A stretch of DNA of 15,137 bases from Planctomycetes bacterium UBA1146. Lineage in GTDB: Bacteria > Planctomycetota > UBA8108 > UBA1146. The stretch is taken from the NCBI GenBank assembly GCA_002311345.1, contig DCAA01000006.1, positions 238,716 through 253,852 of the forward strand. The letters run 5' to 3'. Numbering within the stretch: position 1 is the stretch's first letter; the number at the start of each line of letters is the position of its first letter. The position numbers and the translations under genes were made by a program. Under the pieces are notes generated by a model. It had not been told where the DNA came from. It was given only the letters and a program-made list of their open reading frames with translations, and made no database searches. This document shows, piece after piece, positions 8,051 to 13,932 of this stretch.

Positions 8051-8527
8051 ATGCAGAGTTACAGTCCTCAGCGCAGTTTTGTCCAGCGCAAAGAAGATGT
8101 GATCCGTAAGTGGTACCACGTCGATGCCTCCGAGGAGATCCTCGGACGGATGGCGGTGGAGGTTGCCAGCATCCTGATGGGCAAGAACAAACCCACCTAC
8201 ACACCACATGTCGATTGCGGCGATTTCGTCGTCGTCACCAATGCCCGCAAGATCCAGACCACCGGTGACAAGGTGGAGCAGAAACTTTACCGCTACCACA
8301 CCGGATACCTGGGTGGATTGAAATCCAACAATCTGCGATGGATGCTCGACAAGAAACCTGAAGAAGTGATTCGCCTCGCGGTCAGACGCATGCTTCCCAA
8401 GACGCGCTTGGGCCGCAAGATGCTCAGCAAGCTGAAAGTGTTTGCCGGAGAAGACCATCCGCTCGAAGCACAACAGTCGAAATTCGAGAAGGTTCAGTTC
8501 ACATCCAAGCAGATCAAAGAGGGTTAA
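8051..8527 (+). CDS. rplM: 50S ribosomal protein L13
   Basis: L13 is an early-assembly protein of the large ribosomal subunit that binds 23S rRNA. The 158-aa product shows the family landmarks in order: RKWYHVDASEEILGRMA, KNKPTYTPHVDCGDFVVV, YRYHTGYLGGLKS, KKPEEVIRLAVRRMLPKTRLG and LKVFAGEDHPLEAQQ. It is a little longer than the usual 142 or so residues because of a roughly 12-residue basic N-terminal extension and a short C-terminal tail. The frame is open back to 8003, but ATG 8051 with AAGGTGG at 8039–8045 is the sensible start. It pairs with rpsI 37 nt downstream, the near-universal L13–S9 order, under the promoter at 7930. Confidence 0.97.
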   Translation: MQSYSPQRSFVQRKEDVIRKWYHVDASEEILGRMAVEVASILMGKNKPTYTPHVDCGDFVVVTNARKIQTTGDKVEQKLYRYHTGYLGGLKSNNLRWMLDKKPEEVIRLAVRRMLPKTRLGRKMLSKLKVFAGEDHPLEAQQSKFEKVQFTSKQIKEG

Positions 8528-8564
8528 CCCGGAATCTTGATTCCGTGAATACGAGAGGAACGCA

Positions 8565-8963
8565 TTGGCGAAACCGAATGATTACGTCTGGGGGCTTGGT
8601 CGCAGGAAGACTGCCGTTGCCAGGGTTCGCATCCGCGAAGGAAGCGGCAAGATGACCATCAACGGAAAACCGCATACGGAGTACTTCCGTTTATCTCCCG
8701 ATCAATCGCGGATCTTTGATCCACTGCGTGCGGTGCGAGCCGAGGGTTCCTTCGATGTCTGGGCCAACATCAAGGGCGGGGGTACCACCGGACAGGTGGG
8801 TGCGGTCGTGATGGGGCTATCGCGTGCGCTGGCTCGAGTCAGCGAGGAGAACGAGGCGACCCTTCGTAAGGGTACTTTCCTCACCCGTGATTCACGGATG
8901 GTGGAGCGCAAGAAGCCGGGCCGCAAGAAGGCACGTGCTTCCTTCCAGTTCTCGAAGCGCTAG
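8565..8963 (+). CDS. rpsI: 30S ribosomal protein S9
   Basis: S9 belongs to the small-subunit head, and its C-terminal tail reaches the P-site tRNA. The 132-aa product starts near the conserved GLGRRKTAVARVRIREG and contains GKMTINGKPHTEYF and GGGTTGQVGAVVMGLSRAL. It ends in the typical basic tail SRMVERKKPGRKKARASFQFSKR-type sequence, with the invariant C-terminal SKR. Translation begins at TTG 8565, preceded by GAGAGGA at 8553–8559; no ATG fits, because the conserved core begins within ten residues. It is co-transcribed with rplM, and a strong hairpin follows 38 nt after the stop. Confidence 0.97.
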   Translation: MAKPNDYVWGLGRRKTAVARVRIREGSGKMTINGKPHTEYFRLSPDQSRIFDPLRAVRAEGSFDVWANIKGGGTTGQVGAVVMGLSRALARVSEENEATLRKGTFLTRDSRMVERKKPGRKKARASFQFSKR

Positions 8964-9001
8964 AGTTTTCGCCACAGGAGTTTCTTCAAGCGAGAAATAA
9001 T

Positions 9002-9032
9002 GAAGGCGTGTCGGGAACCCCGGCACGCCTTC
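9002..9032. terminator. Strong, probably bidirectional terminator between rpsI and tRNA-Leu
   Basis: A stem of 14 pairs (one G·T wobble) is formed by GAAGGCGTGTCGGG (9002–9015) and its partner 9019–9032, with a three-base loop. On the + strand it is followed by a pyrimidine-rich but interrupted stretch. Read from the minus strand it is followed by the T-rich ATTATTTCT. It can therefore close the rplM–rpsI transcript and the opposing tRNA transcript. Confidence 0.8.
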
Positions 9033-9072
9033 TTCACATCGCGTCTTCTTTACATCTCATCTTCTTCACATC
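9028..9072. repeat. Three 13-nt direct repeats with 16-nt period
   Basis: Three near-identical copies of TCTTCTTCACATC begin at 9028, 9044 and 9060, exactly 16 nt apart. The first and second each differ at one position. The first copy overlaps the descending arm of the terminator. They lie between convergent rpsI and tRNA-Leu and code for nothing. Replication slippage is the simplest origin; a protein-binding array is possible but unsupported. Confidence 0.65.
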
Positions 9073-9113
9073 TGGTGGAGCAATCGCTGCACGATAGATG
9101 ATAGCGAAGCTGT

Positions 9114-9200
9114 TGGTACCGGAGGTGGGACTCGAACCCACAAGACCGTGAGGTCAGCGGATTTTGAATCCGCCGCGTCTGCCAATTCCGCCACTCCGGC
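9114..9200 (-). tRNA. tRNA-Leu, anticodon CAA
   Basis: The 87-nt minus-strand gene folds as a class II tRNA. The acceptor stem GCCGGAG pairs with CTCCGGT, with discriminator A and an encoded CCA end. The anticodon stem GCGGA/TCCGC closes the loop TTCAAAA with anticodon CAA (template bases 9164–9166). A long variable arm GACC-TCAC-GGTC and T arm GTGGG-TTCGAGT-CCCAC follow. It reads UUG codons. It lies downstream of the floA operon on the same strand, with stem-loops in between, and faces rpsI. Confidence 0.96.
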
Positions 9201-9217
9201 CCGGTATCTCCTTCGGT

Positions 9218-9249
9218 GGAGTTCACCGCTCATGGTAGGGGTGAACTCC
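9218..9249 (-). terminator. 10-bp inverted repeat downstream of the floA operon
   Basis: GGAGTTCACC (9218–9227) and GGTGAACTCC (9240–9249) form a perfect 10-bp stem with a 12-nt loop. It lies about 30 nt past the last gene of the minus-strand operon and about 18 nt before the tRNA. There is no T tract on the minus strand, so it may terminate weakly, act as an RNA-processing site ahead of the tRNA, or stabilise the mRNA end. Confidence 0.5.
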
Positions 9250-9265
9250 TTTCTCGTCATCCCAT

Positions 9266-9278
9266 CCCGGTGACCGGG
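9266..9278 (-). repeat. Small GC hairpin directly after the floA-operon stop
   Basis: CCCGG-TGA-CCGGG begins at the base after the TAA of the last operon gene on the minus strand. It is a compact stem of five to six pairs, possibly a 3'-end stabiliser acting with the larger hairpin at 9218–9249. Confidence 0.45.
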
Positions 9279-9965
9279 TTATCTTTCATCCGGTGGGCGA
9301 AGGCAAACAGGAGGCCCGAAGATCTCGGCCCAGATGATTCTTTCTCGCAACTCTTTCCTGCTCAGACGCCAGCGATGGCTGCCGTGCGTTGCGCTGCCAT
9401 AGGTGGACCTGTGGCCCCACACCTGCGACGCCGCTGGACCGGACGGGTTGTAGTAAGCATCACCGCGAAAAGCAGATTCCTGCTCCGTTTCATCATGGGC
9501 ATCACGGTCGATTTCGTACGGGTCCTCGTCCGTCTGGCTCCACCCGTCAGCGGGTTCCCAACCGCGAGTTTCCTCGCGAAGGATCTCGATGGGCCCGCTA
9601 CCCCCGTGGGCGACAGGGATCCCCGGGGCCAGTGGCGCAATCGGTACCGGGCCAGTAGTGGCCACGGGAACCGCCGTTTCACCGACCTGGATCCAGCCTC
9701 CACCCAGTTTCTGGAGCGGTTCAAAATCAGCGGGTTCCAGCGGCTGCTCGCCCGGAAACTGGACCCAGTCAGCGTCGGAATCGTCAACAGGCAGTTCGAA
9801 CGGACCGGCCGTGGCTTCCTTTTCGGCTCTCTGGCCCGCTCGCACGAGAGTTTGCTTGCGGGTTTGTTGCAGTTTTTTGGCCTTCTGCTTCTTGGCCTCC
9901 ATCATCTTCTGGATGATGGGCAAGATGATGAAAATCAGGATCCAGATCCAGGATAACTTGCCCAT
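9279..9965 (-). CDS. Hypothetical single-pass membrane protein of the flotillin operon
   Basis: I do not recognise a named family for this 228-aa protein. An N-terminal membrane anchor (about 3–20, LSWIWILIFIILPIIQ) is followed by a very basic lysine-rich segment (21–48). A long low-complexity, acidic, proline/glycine-rich linker (about 50–195) comes next. The C terminus is compact and hydrophobic/charged, with LSRKELRERIIWAEIFGPP near its end. Similar LxxAxxxxEILGPP-type tails occur, as far as I recall, on small membrane proteins of planctomycetes. The ATG lies 12 nt after the floA stop, with AAGAGAG just upstream, so it is the last gene of the operon. Anchor plus disordered linker plus short terminal motif suggests an adaptor or recruitment protein for the FloA/NfeD complex; this is inference. 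The long open frame on the opposite strand is a shadow. Confidence 0.8.
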   Translation of the reverse strand: MGKLSWIWILIFIILPIIQKMMEAKKQKAKKLQQTRKQTLVRAGQRAEKEATAGPFELPVDDSDADWVQFPGEQPLEPADFEPLQKLGGGWIQVGETAVPVATTGPVPIAPLAPGIPVAHGGSGPIEILREETRGWEPADGWSQTDEDPYEIDRDAHDETEQESAFRGDAYYNPSGPAASQVWGHRSTYGSATHGSHRWRLSRKELRERIIWAEIFGPPVCLRPPDER

Positions 9966-9977
9966 CAGTACGCTCTC

Positions 9978-11039
9978 TTATTCGACGTTATCATCTGTGT
10001 GTCCGTCTCCCTCATCTCCGATCGACTCTCTCATGGAGGTGTCGGCCTGAAGATTCTTGAGTCGGTAGTAATCCATCACGCCGAGGTTTCCACTGCGGAA
10101 CGCATCCGCGATGGCCTTCGGAACTTCCGCCTCAGCGAGCACCAGTTTCGCCCTGTTGGCGGCGATGGTTGCCACGTTTTCCTGTTCTTCTGCCACCGCC
10201 ATCGCGCGGCGTTTCTCTGCCAGCGCCTGGGCCACTCGCTTGTCTGCCTCTGCCTGTTCCGCCTGCAGTTTCGCCCCGATGTTTTCTCCGACATCGACAT
10301 CGGCGATATCGATCGACAGAATCTCGAAAGAGGTCCCCGCATCGAGTCCCTTCTCCAGCACCTTTTTTGACATCAGATCAGGATTTGCCAGTATGTCCTT
10401 GTGCGATTTTGCGGAGCCGATGGTGGTGACGATCCCTTCACCGACACGGGCGATGATCGTCTCTTCGGTGGCACCACCGACCAGGCGAGACAGGTTGGTT
10501 CTGACAGTAACCCGGGCCCGAGCTTTCAACTGGATACCGTCTCCAGCGACTGCATCGACGGTGTTACGGGCCTGTTCACGCGCCGGAGCATCGATCACCT
10601 TGGGCAGAACGCTGGTACGTACTGCCTCGAGCACGTCTCGTCCTGCCAGATCGATCGCCGCTGCCGTCTCGAAGTTGAGGGCGATATTGGCCTTGCTGGC
10701 GGCCACCAGTGATTGCACGACTCTTCTGACGTTCCCCTTGGCCATGTAGTGGGCCTCGAGCGAGTTGACGTGCACGTCCGTGATTCCGGCTTTGGTGGCC
10801 ATCACCAGGCAGTCGACGATGATCCGTGGACTCACCTTGCGCAGCCACATCCCGATGAAGGCGAAGATGCCGATCTTGACTCCCGATGCGAGCGCCTGGA
10901 TGTAAAGGCGTCCAAAGGTGATGAAAAAGATGAACAGCACCAGCGCCAAGACGCCGACGACGAACCATCCTATGATGGTCAGGATCGGCGGCACTTGCGC
11001 CAGAAGCAGGGCCGTTTCTGAATGAGCGAACTCGAGCAT
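9978..11039 (-). CDS. floA: Flotillin-like protein FloA
   Basis: FloA is a membrane scaffold of bacterial functional microdomains. The 353-aa protein has an N-terminal hydrophobic hairpin (about 12–70), then an SPFH/band-7 domain characteristic of the YqfA/UPF0365 family (for example ARARVTVRTNLSRLVGGA, VGEGIVTTIGSA, GTSFEILSIDIADVDVG). The C-terminal coiled region is rich in Glu-Ala repeats (AEQAEADKRVAQALAEKRR) and ends in GNLGVMDYYRLKNLQADT. Such proteins oligomerise on the inner face of the cytoplasmic membrane and affect fluidity and secretion or signalling complexes. The start is ATG 11039, supported by AGGAGA at 11046–11051; an upstream in-frame GTG at 11069 is less likely. The order NfeD, NfeD, FloA matches yqeZ–yqfA of Bacillus, where an NfeD protein works with the flotillin. 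Confidence 0.95.
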   Translation of the reverse strand: MLEFAHSETALLLAQVPPILTIIGWFVVGVLALVLFIFFITFGRLYIQALASGVKIGIFAFIGMWLRKVSPRIIVDCLVMATKAGITDVHVNSLEAHYMAKGNVRRVVQSLVAASKANIALNFETAAAIDLAGRDVLEAVRTSVLPKVIDAPAREQARNTVDAVAGDGIQLKARARVTVRTNLSRLVGGATEETIIARVGEGIVTTIGSAKSHKDILANPDLMSKKVLEKGLDAGTSFEILSIDIADVDVGENIGAKLQAEQAEADKRVAQALAEKRRAMAVAEEQENVATIAANRAKLVLAEAEVPKAIADAFRSGNLGVMDYYRLKNLQADTSMRESIGDEGDGHTDDNVE

Positions 11040-11045
11040 GAAATA

Positions 11046-11051
11046 TCTCCT
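11046..11051 (-). promoter_or_regulatory. Ribosome binding site fixing the floA start
   Basis: AGGAGA on the minus strand, six bases before ATG 11039, selects this start over the in-frame GTG ten codons upstream. Starting here gives a protein that begins just before the first hydrophobic segment, as in other FloA proteins. Confidence 0.75.
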
Positions 11052-11075
11052 ATCAGGTGGCTGTGCCACCGGAAA

Positions 11076-11552
11076 TCAATCGTCTTGTGATTCTTCGCGC
11101 GATTTTTTCACCATGATGCGGTTGCCATCGGATTCGACCACCACCACGGAATCGCCCTTGTCTATGTAACCGTGGTTGGCGACCACGTCGTATCTGCGAC
11201 CGGCGATCAGCGCTATTCCTGCTGGGCGCAGATCGGACGTCACCAGCCCTCGATGTCCGATCAGTTCACGTGCGGCTCTTACATCATCGCCGAGGGCTTC
11301 GGCTCCACCAAGGTCCGTTTTCAGACCTACCCTTTTGACCCAGAACTTGAACAGCAAGACGATGTAGACCAGGGTGAAGGCTGCGCACAGGATCGCGATC
11401 GTCGTCTCCTCGTGCAGGACCAGATCCCAGATCGAGTAGCCGATGCACAGGATGGCGGCGATGGCCAGGATGCCACCACTGGGGATGAACACCTCCAGAA
11501 ACAGCAGTACCAGCCCGAGCAGGCATAGCATCGACAGGAGCCACCACTCCAT
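11076..11552 (-). CDS. Short NfeD-family membrane protein
   Basis: The protein has 158 aa. Membrane segments at about 4–22, 26–45 and 51–70 precede a C-terminal OB-fold-like NfeD domain (about 95–150) with HRGLVTSDLRPAG, YIDKGDSVVVVESDGNRIMV. It has no protease domain, so it is the truncated NfeD class that usually pairs with SPFH proteins and may bind the flotillin. Its OB domain is clearly similar to that of the larger NfeD upstream. Only 2 nt separate the two genes. The Shine–Dalgarno AGGAGGG (11559–11565) lies inside the end of the upstream gene, and floA starts 36 nt downstream. Duplication of the OB domain from the neighbour is plausible. Confidence 0.9.
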   Translation of the reverse strand: MEWWLLSMLCLLGLVLLFLEVFIPSGGILAIAAILCIGYSIWDLVLHEETTIAILCAAFTLVYIVLLFKFWVKRVGLKTDLGGAEALGDDVRAARELIGHRGLVTSDLRPAGIALIAGRRYDVVANHGYIDKGDSVVVVESDGNRIMVKKSREESQDD

Positions 11553-11554
11553 CG

Positions 11555-13114
11555 CTATCCCTCCTCGATCGAGCGAACCACGACGCGGTTGCCCTCTATC
11601 AGCACCACTTCGACCGATTGTTCCTTGTCGATGTAGTCCCCTTCGGAGACGACATCGACCACGATGCCATCGAAAGTAACTTTGCCGGCCGGACGTAGAT
11701 CCTGCAGTGTTTCACCCTGGTGGCCGATTTCCAGATCGCGACCGGAGAAATCAGGTGAGGCCTGCTGTTCATTCGTGCTGGCCAGCGTCGATTGATCGAT
11801 GAGGGATCCAGATTCTTTGGTTCCCCCCGGCAGGAAGAAAGTGACGACCAGCAAGCCCAGCAGCCCTGCCATCAACCCTGCAGTGACGATCAGAGAATCC
11901 TGACTCAGAGCCTGGAGATCCAGTGGTGTGTCGACCGGCTGCAGCGACAGCCCCAGAGAAACGATGATGCTGGCCATGCCGAGCAGTCCTGCGATTCCAA
12001 ATCCTGGAATCACGAACAGTTCGAGCGACATCAGTAGCAGACCGATTCCGAACAGGGTCAATTCGATCCAGCCTACCCCTCCGTCGGCGAAATTTACGGC
12101 CAGGAACAGCACCAGGCAACCCAGTGCCAGCATCGAACCGAGACCCACGCCTGGAAATTTGAGCTCGGCGACGATCGATAACGCGGCTCCGAGAATCAGC
12201 AGGAACTTGACAAAACGGGGCCAGTCACGCAAGCCATCGAGGGCGTATCCGCCCGCGTCTCCGATTCTTTTCCTGCCCAGTGCCTGATCCGCATCGAGGG
12301 ATCTCAACTGGGTGAGACCATAGTCGGTCAGCAATTGCTCCTCGGTCAGGCAGATGTGGGAGATGAAGCCGTATTCGAACGCTTCCTTCTCGTCGATGGT
12401 GAGGATCTCTCCCCGTTCGACGATGCGTTTGATCTGCGATCCGGCACGTTCGGCAGCAGGCAGGTCTTCCAGTTCCTGCTCGGTCAGATAAAGGGTGCGC
12501 CCCTTGGAGTTTCTGACCTGCAGCACGCCAATTTCCTTCGTCACCATCGCCTCGGCGAGTGCCACCGGATAGCCACGGTCACGGGCCCAGCGGCGCATAT
12601 CGGCACGCACCGTGGTCTGGATCTTCTCCGGCAGTTCGTTGCCCAGGAAATCGATCGGCTGCACATCTCCGATGCGACTGTTGTCACCCATCACCAGATT
12701 GCGGCACGCCAGCGCCACCATCGTGCCGCCGCTGTAGGCGGCCTGGCCGTTGGGAACCCAGCCGAAGGTCTCGATTCCCTGGTCCGACAGATTATCGATG
12801 GCATCGGCCAGCTTACGGCTGGCATCGATGGTGCCGCCGGGGGTTGCCAGTTTGATGATGATGACGCGGGTTTCGCGAGCGATGAGTTCGGCGATGGTAG
12901 CCTCGAAGCGACGCACCACCGAATCGTCGATCTCGCGGTCGATGGAGACGATCACCGCCACATCCCGCAACGATTCCTGTTGTTCTTCCTGAGCCGGACA
13001 CACAGTCATCGACAAGATTCCGGTCAAGAGAGCCAGAATCGTGATGAAACCCCATCGGCTTCGATGGGGGCGTGGGCGATGAAACTCGCTCGGTACCGTG
13101 GATCGGCAAGGCAC
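11555..13114 (-). CDS. NfeD-type membrane-bound ClpP-class serine protease (YqeZ-like)
   Basis: The protein has 519 aa. A signal peptide (about 18–42, ending VCPA-QEE) leads to a ClpP/SppA-like domain (about 50–275). IIIKLATPGG fits the oxyanion region, S128 in AAYSGGT matches the nucleophile, and K193 in MVTKEIG fits the lysine general base of the archaeal NfeD homologue PH1510. Four to five membrane segments follow (about 302–430), then a C-terminal NfeD OB fold (about 460–515). The archaeal enzyme cleaves the C terminus of its stomatin partner. Here the partner would be FloA, encoded two genes downstream. The GTG start is the only one leaving an intact signal peptide; an in-frame stop lies about seven codons upstream. 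GAGGAAG lies ten bases upstream, a rather long spacing. Confidence 0.92.
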   Translation of the reverse strand: MPCRSTVPSEFHRPRPHRSRWGFITILALLTGILSMTVCPAQEEQQESLRDVAVIVSIDREIDDSVVRRFEATIAELIARETRVIIIKLATPGGTIDASRKLADAIDNLSDQGIETFGWVPNGQAAYSGGTMVALACRNLVMGDNSRIGDVQPIDFLGNELPEKIQTTVRADMRRWARDRGYPVALAEAMVTKEIGVLQVRNSKGRTLYLTEQELEDLPAAERAGSQIKRIVERGEILTIDEKEAFEYGFISHICLTEEQLLTDYGLTQLRSLDADQALGRKRIGDAGGYALDGLRDWPRFVKFLLILGAALSIVAELKFPGVGLGSMLALGCLVLFLAVNFADGGVGWIELTLFGIGLLLMSLELFVIPGFGIAGLLGMASIIVSLGLSLQPVDTPLDLQALSQDSLIVTAGLMAGLLGLLVVTFFLPGGTKESGSLIDQSTLASTNEQQASPDFSGRDLEIGHQGETLQDLRPAGKVTFDGIVVDVVSEGDYIDKEQSVEVVLIEGNRVVVRSIEEG

Positions 13115-13133
13115 AGGGAACTCACTTCCTCGT

Positions 13134-13160
13134 CAGCAGGATCCTACCTGGATCCTGCTG
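13134..13160 (-). terminator. Perfect 11-bp inverted repeat upstream of the NfeD gene
   Basis: CAGCAGGATCC (13134–13144) and GGATCCTGCTG (13150–13160) are separated by TACCT. The stem is perfect and GC-rich but has no T tract on either side. It sits in the 5' region of the NfeD gene, about 20 nt before its start. It could be an operator, an attenuator-like leader hairpin or a terminator of the upstream lipid unit. Confidence 0.5.
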
Positions 13161-13221
13161 GCTCAAGTCCCGGCATTGTCGTGAGTTGGGCGGGATCTGG
13201 CAAGGGATCAAGACCATTCGG

Positions 13222-13250
13222 GGATCTCTATTTGGGGGATCCAGAGATCT
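13222..13250 (-). terminator. Stem-loop immediately after the SMS-like gene
   Basis: GGATCTCT (13222–13229) pairs with AGAGATCT (13243–13250) across a 13-nt loop, with one G·T pair at the base. It begins two bases past the stop of the SMS-like gene on the minus strand. There is no T run, so only a weak or Rho-assisted terminator or an mRNA-end stabiliser can be proposed. Confidence 0.4.
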
Positions 13251-13252
13251 GC

Positions 13253-13930
13253 TCAGATCCGGTCCAGAGAGGGGGAGACGGACAGCCAGCGGTCGACCGT
13301 CGGCGCCACTCGGGCGGCAACGATCGCCACCAGCAGGGCACTGATCATTCCGGCGTAGACATCCATCGTGTAATGGGCGCGAAGCACGATCACCGTGGTC
13401 GCCTCGAACAGCAGCAGAAGCACTGCTGGAAGCCACCAGCGCCGGCCGATGCGACCCATCTCGATGGCTCCGATGGTGGCGATGGCGGTGTGGCCGGAGA
13501 AGAAGAAGTCGTTGGCCACCTGGTAGGTGACCAGCAGCGAGGGAAATCCAGGATGGTGCCAGATCATCCCGGTCGGGGCAGGCAGAGGGCTCAGCCCCTG
13601 ACAGATCTGGCGTAGCGTAAAGAGCATCAGCAGCGCCAGAAAGGGCCGCATCGTCGCTCCGAAAATCGAAGACACGATGATGAAGATGGCGACCAGATCG
13701 ATGACGAGCGAACTGCAGATCAGCAGCCCATCGGCGAGAGATTCGTTGGCGACCAGCAGCTGGTGCCATGGCGCGCTCCAGCGAAACAACCCATCGCCAT
13801 CCGAGAGCACCTGGCCGGCGATCTCGCTGCCGCCAGGCAAGCTGCGCGAACCGAGCAACGACTGGGTCAGAAACCACAGTGCCAGGCCACAGACAACCAC
13901 CATCAGGCGCCGCCAGCGATCGGAGTTCAT
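13253..13930 (-). CDS. Sphingomyelin-synthase-like / PAP2_C membrane phosphotransferase
   Basis: The protein has 225 aa and about six membrane segments. Three stretches match the sphingomyelin synthase layout rather than ordinary PAP2: FTLRQICQGLSPLPAPTGM (about 104–122) resembles the D2 region (R...LPVPGM), NDFFFSGHT (140–148) resembles D3, and AHYTMDV (185–191) resembles D4. The expected catalytic triad H147, H186, D190 is present, with the HYTxD spacing kept. Eukaryotic members move a phospho-headgroup between phospholipid and ceramide or diacylglycerol. A lipid phosphotransferase or phosphatase on the outer face is likely here, but substrates are unknown. ATG 13930 is preferred because AGGAG (13939–13943) is 8 nt away; an in-frame GTG at 13936 is too close. 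It follows the acyltransferase stop by 2 nt, so the two are co-transcribed. Confidence 0.82.
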   Translation of the reverse strand: MNSDRWRRLMVVVCGLALWFLTQSLLGSRSLPGGSEIAGQVLSDGDGLFRWSAPWHQLLVANESLADGLLICSSLVIDLVAIFIIVSSIFGATMRPFLALLMLFTLRQICQGLSPLPAPTGMIWHHPGFPSLLVTYQVANDFFFSGHTAIATIGAIEMGRIGRRWWLPAVLLLLFEATTVIVLRAHYTMDVYAGMISALLVAIVAARVAPTVDRWLSVSPSLDRI

Positions 13931-13932
13931 CC

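Larger units (their letters stand above)
13115..13252. other. Repeat-rich spacer between the lipid unit and the NfeD–FloA operon
   Basis: No gene is seen here. It has two inverted repeats and seven GATC sites, with an eighth just inside the next gene. It must hold any separate promoter of the NfeD–FloA operon. I saw no convincing -35/-10 pair, only TAGGAT within the 13134–13160 inverted repeat on the minus strand. Confidence 0.5.

Noticed and set aside
9028..9072. CRISPR-like repeat array
   Set aside because: Only three 13-nt copies with 3-nt spacers and no cas genes; this is not a CRISPR.
9066..9260. Small minus-strand open frame with GVAELADAADSKSA-like sequence
   Set aside because: It is the well-known false translation of a tRNA-Leu gene and overlaps the tRNA at 9114–9200.
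9216..9956. Long + strand open frame opposite the hypothetical protein
   Set aside because: It has no membrane anchor, domain or ribosome binding site. The minus frame has an anchor, an ordered tail and an operon position, so this is a shadow.
11040..11069. GTG start ten codons upstream for floA
   Set aside because: ATG 11039 has a strong AGGAGA site, and the extra residues are not typical of FloA.
12335..13615. 426-codon + strand open frame
   Set aside because: It lies antisense to the NfeD protease and SMS-like genes, is histidine/glutamine/arginine-rich with no domain, and is a shadow.
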